From Affinibrenneria salicis (GTDB lineage: Bacteria > Pseudomonadota > Gammaproteobacteria > Enterobacterales > Enterobacteriaceae), in NCBI RefSeq assembly GCF_008710095.1, contig NZ_VYKJ01000014.1, positions 1 to 64,000 on the forward strand: a stretch of DNA of 64,000 bases, in the 5' to 3' direction. Positions 62,272 to 64,000 of the stretch are shown in pieces; positions within the stretch are counted from its first letter, which is position 1; the number at the start of each line of letters is the position of its first letter. The notes under the pieces are model-generated. The model was given only the letters and a program-made list of their open reading frames with translations, made no database searches and was not told the origin of the DNA. Position numbers and translations under genes: made by a program.

Positions 62272-64000
62272 GAGCTCGGGTCGGCCGGCGGACTGCCGCG
62301 GCGTAAATCGATATCGCGAATTAAACGCGCAAGGCCGGGATCGGCGAACATCGCTTCCAGCGTCTTGCTCAGTTTGCGCCGCCAGTTGGGGTATTCGTCG
62401 CTGGTGCCCGGCACGTTGACTGGCGTGGCCATATCCAGCCAGTCTTCCATCTGCAGCCCCAGCAGCGCGCTGTTGCTATCGGCCAGGTAGCGCTGCACGC
62501 CGCGGTTAAGCGACGCGCCCATCACCGTCAACGCCGCGTTGCGCCCGACCCGCTGCGGCAGCACGCCATGCTGGTGCAGCGCATTAAGCAACCCCTGTTT
62601 CTCTCGTTCCCGCTGCGCCATACGACGCTCCAGCGTCTCATCGTCGCGATACAGCCCCAGCTCCCTGCCGAGCGATAAATCAATACTCTGCCAGTAACCG
62701 CGCAGCGTCGGTAAATCATGGGTGGTCACGCTGGCCAGCGACTGGCGCGGATACTCCTGCGGCGCGCGGAAATGATTATCGCGCGCCTGTTCGAAAAACA
62801 GCACCTTATACGAATAGACGCCGGCGCCGCGCAGCTTGTCGATAATATCCGCCGGCACGGTGCCCAGATCCTCGCCAATCACCATGCAGCGATGCCGCTG
62901 ACTTTCCAGCGCCAGCACCGCCAGCAGATCGTCCAGCGGATAATAGACATAGCTGCCTTCTCCGCCTGACGCCGTTTGGGGAATCCACCACAGGCGCAGC
63001 AGCGACATCACGTGATCGATGCGCAGCGCGCCGCAGTGCGCCATGTTGCTACGCAATACGTCAATAAACGGCTGATAGCCTCTGGCAATCATTTCATAGG
63101 GATTCATCGGTGGAAGTTGCCAGTTCTGTCCCTGCGGCGCGAGCGGATCGGGCGGCGCGCCAATCGCGGCATCGAGACAATAGAGCGCCCGGTCGCCCCA
63201 GGTTTCCGCCCCCCCCTGCGCTACGCCGACGGCCAGATCGCGGTAAATGCCAAGCGGCATGCCGAGCTGCCGACTATGTTCGAAACAGCCGCTGATCTGC
63301 TCATGCGCCAACCACTGCAGCCAGCAATAAAACTCGATTTCCGTCTCCTGCAGACGGAAAAACTGCCGCACCGCCTCGCCGCTGTGATCCTGATATTGCG
63401 CCGGCCACTGCTGCCAGTAACGCCAGTCGCCTTTCTGCTGCAATAAATGCGCCTGCAGCACGTCGAAGGTCGCCTGACGCAGCAGGTTCTCCCCGCCCTG
63501 CAGCATAAACTGGCGGAAGGCGCTGACGCGCGGATCGAGCGCGACGCGGGTATTGAAATGACGGAAGGCCATACGCAGCGCCGTCAGCTTCAGCGCCATC
63601 ACCTGCGGATAATCGACCCAGCGTCCGCCGCGCACCTTCTCCAGCTGGCGGCGGGTCTTCTCCTGGCCCCACCAACGCTGTGCGGCGTGACTGTGGCGGA
63701 AATCGTCCACCTGATTGACATCAATATAAATCACGTTCAGCCAGCGGCGGGAGGAGGGGCTATAAGGACTGGCGCGCTGCGCGTCGCACGGATAGAGCGC
63801 ATGCAGCGGATTTAGCCCGACGAATGCGCCGCCGCGGCGGGCGATCTGCTCGATAAGCAGCCGCAGATCGCCAAAATCGCCGATGCCCCAGTTCGTCTGC
63901 GAACGCAGGGTGTAGAGCTGGGCGCACACGCCCCACCAGCGCCGCCCCTGGCCCAGCGCCGGCGGCTCATAGCAGCGCGCGGGGGCGATGATAATCCGAC
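62268..64000 (-). CDS. malQ: 4-alpha-glucanotransferase (amylomaltase), C-terminal part
   Basis: About 577 aa of the C-terminal region; the frame stays open to the window end, so the 5' part is beyond 64000. GH77 motifs: [38 protein letters not shown] (in the first part), catalytic Asp in [16 protein letters not shown], Glu in [13 protein letters not shown] and Asp in [11 protein letters not shown]. Acts in maltodextrin metabolism. In E. coli gntT separates it from nfuA; here they are directly adjacent. Confidence 0.97.
   Translation of the reverse strand, partial: RIIIAPARCYEPPALGQGRRWWGVCAQLYTLRSQTNWGIGDFGDLRLLIEQIARRGGAFVGLNPLHALYPCDAQRASPYSPSSRRWLNVIYIDVNQVDDFRHSHAAQRWWGQEKTRRQLEKVRGGRWVDYPQVMALKLTALRMAFRHFNTRVALDPRVSAFRQFMLQGGENLLRQATFDVLQAHLLQQKGDWRYWQQWPAQYQDHSGEAVRQFFRLQETEIEFYCWLQWLAHEQISGCFEHSRQLGMPLGIYRDLAVGVAQGGAETWGDRALYCLDAAIGAPPDPLAPQGQNWQLPPMNPYEMIARGYQPFIDVLRSNMAHCGALRIDHVMSLLRLWWIPQTASGGEGSYVYYPLDDLLAVLALESQRHRCMVIGEDLGTVPADIIDKLRGAGVYSYKVLFFEQARDNHFRAPQEYPRQSLASVTTHDLPTLRGYWQSIDLSLGRELGLYRDDETLERRMAQREREKQGLLNALHQHGVLPQRVGRNAALTVMGASLNRGVQRYLADSNSALLGLQMEDWLDMATPVNVPGTSDEYPNWRRKLSKTLEAMFADPGLARLIRDIDLRRGSPPADPSS

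Overview
The window is 64 kb of an enterobacterial chromosome with a moderately high GC content. It carries the str-operon end (tuf', fusA, rpsG, rpsL), tusBCD, crp, dam, aroKB, mrcA, igaA, envZ/ompR, pckA, tex, bioH and malQ in the order known from the Escherichia coli 73-76 min region. Protein similarity to E. coli is high (OmpR looks essentially identical), but accessory gene content differs. With no fic/yhfG, yhfK, nir or feo genes, and with an OlsF-type ornithine-lipid synthase and acrD beside bioH, I infer a member of Enterobacterales outside Enterobacteriaceae sensu stricto, perhaps Pectobacteriaceae (Brenneria/Dickeya-like). That placement is inference only. No tRNA, rRNA, IS element, prophage or CRISPR array was seen.

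Layout. 1-3650: the str operon, read leftwards from a clear sigma70 promoter. 3671-5465: tusBCD and yheO. 5661-6860: an SbmA-type peptide transporter inserted between yheO and fkpA. 7370-12002: fkpA, slyX, slyD, yheV, kefB, kefG. 12125-17890: yheSTU, prkB, yhfA, crp. 18051-21359: argD (with tandem ArgR boxes), pabA, an unnamed methyltransferase, ppiA. 21720-27888: trpS, gph, rpe, dam, damX, aroB, aroK, one leftward block. 28341-31940: the pilus/DNA-uptake-like operon hofMNOPQ. 32059-44891: mrcA, nudE, igaA, yrfG, hslR, hslO, pckA, envZ, ompR, greB.

The accessory part is 45027-60016. Between greB and bioH, only tex is shared with the E. coli order. Around it lie an OlsF-type bifunctional ornithine-lipid synthase, a CPCC cysteine-cluster protein, a citrate synthase paralogue whose catalytic His305 equivalent is Asn, a four-gene operon (alkaline phosphatase, DUF3299 protein, ABC ATPase, FtsX-like permease with a 14-histidine periplasmic segment), acrD, and a PhzF-family protein. 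The four-gene operon is the best candidate for a poorly described system. It resembles the Zur-controlled zinc-linked ABC cassette PA4064-PA4066 of Pseudomonas, but is headed by a zinc-type metalloenzyme and preceded by a PHO-box-like sequence. 60092-64000 returns to the conserved order: bioH, gntX, nfuA, malQ (cut by the window end).
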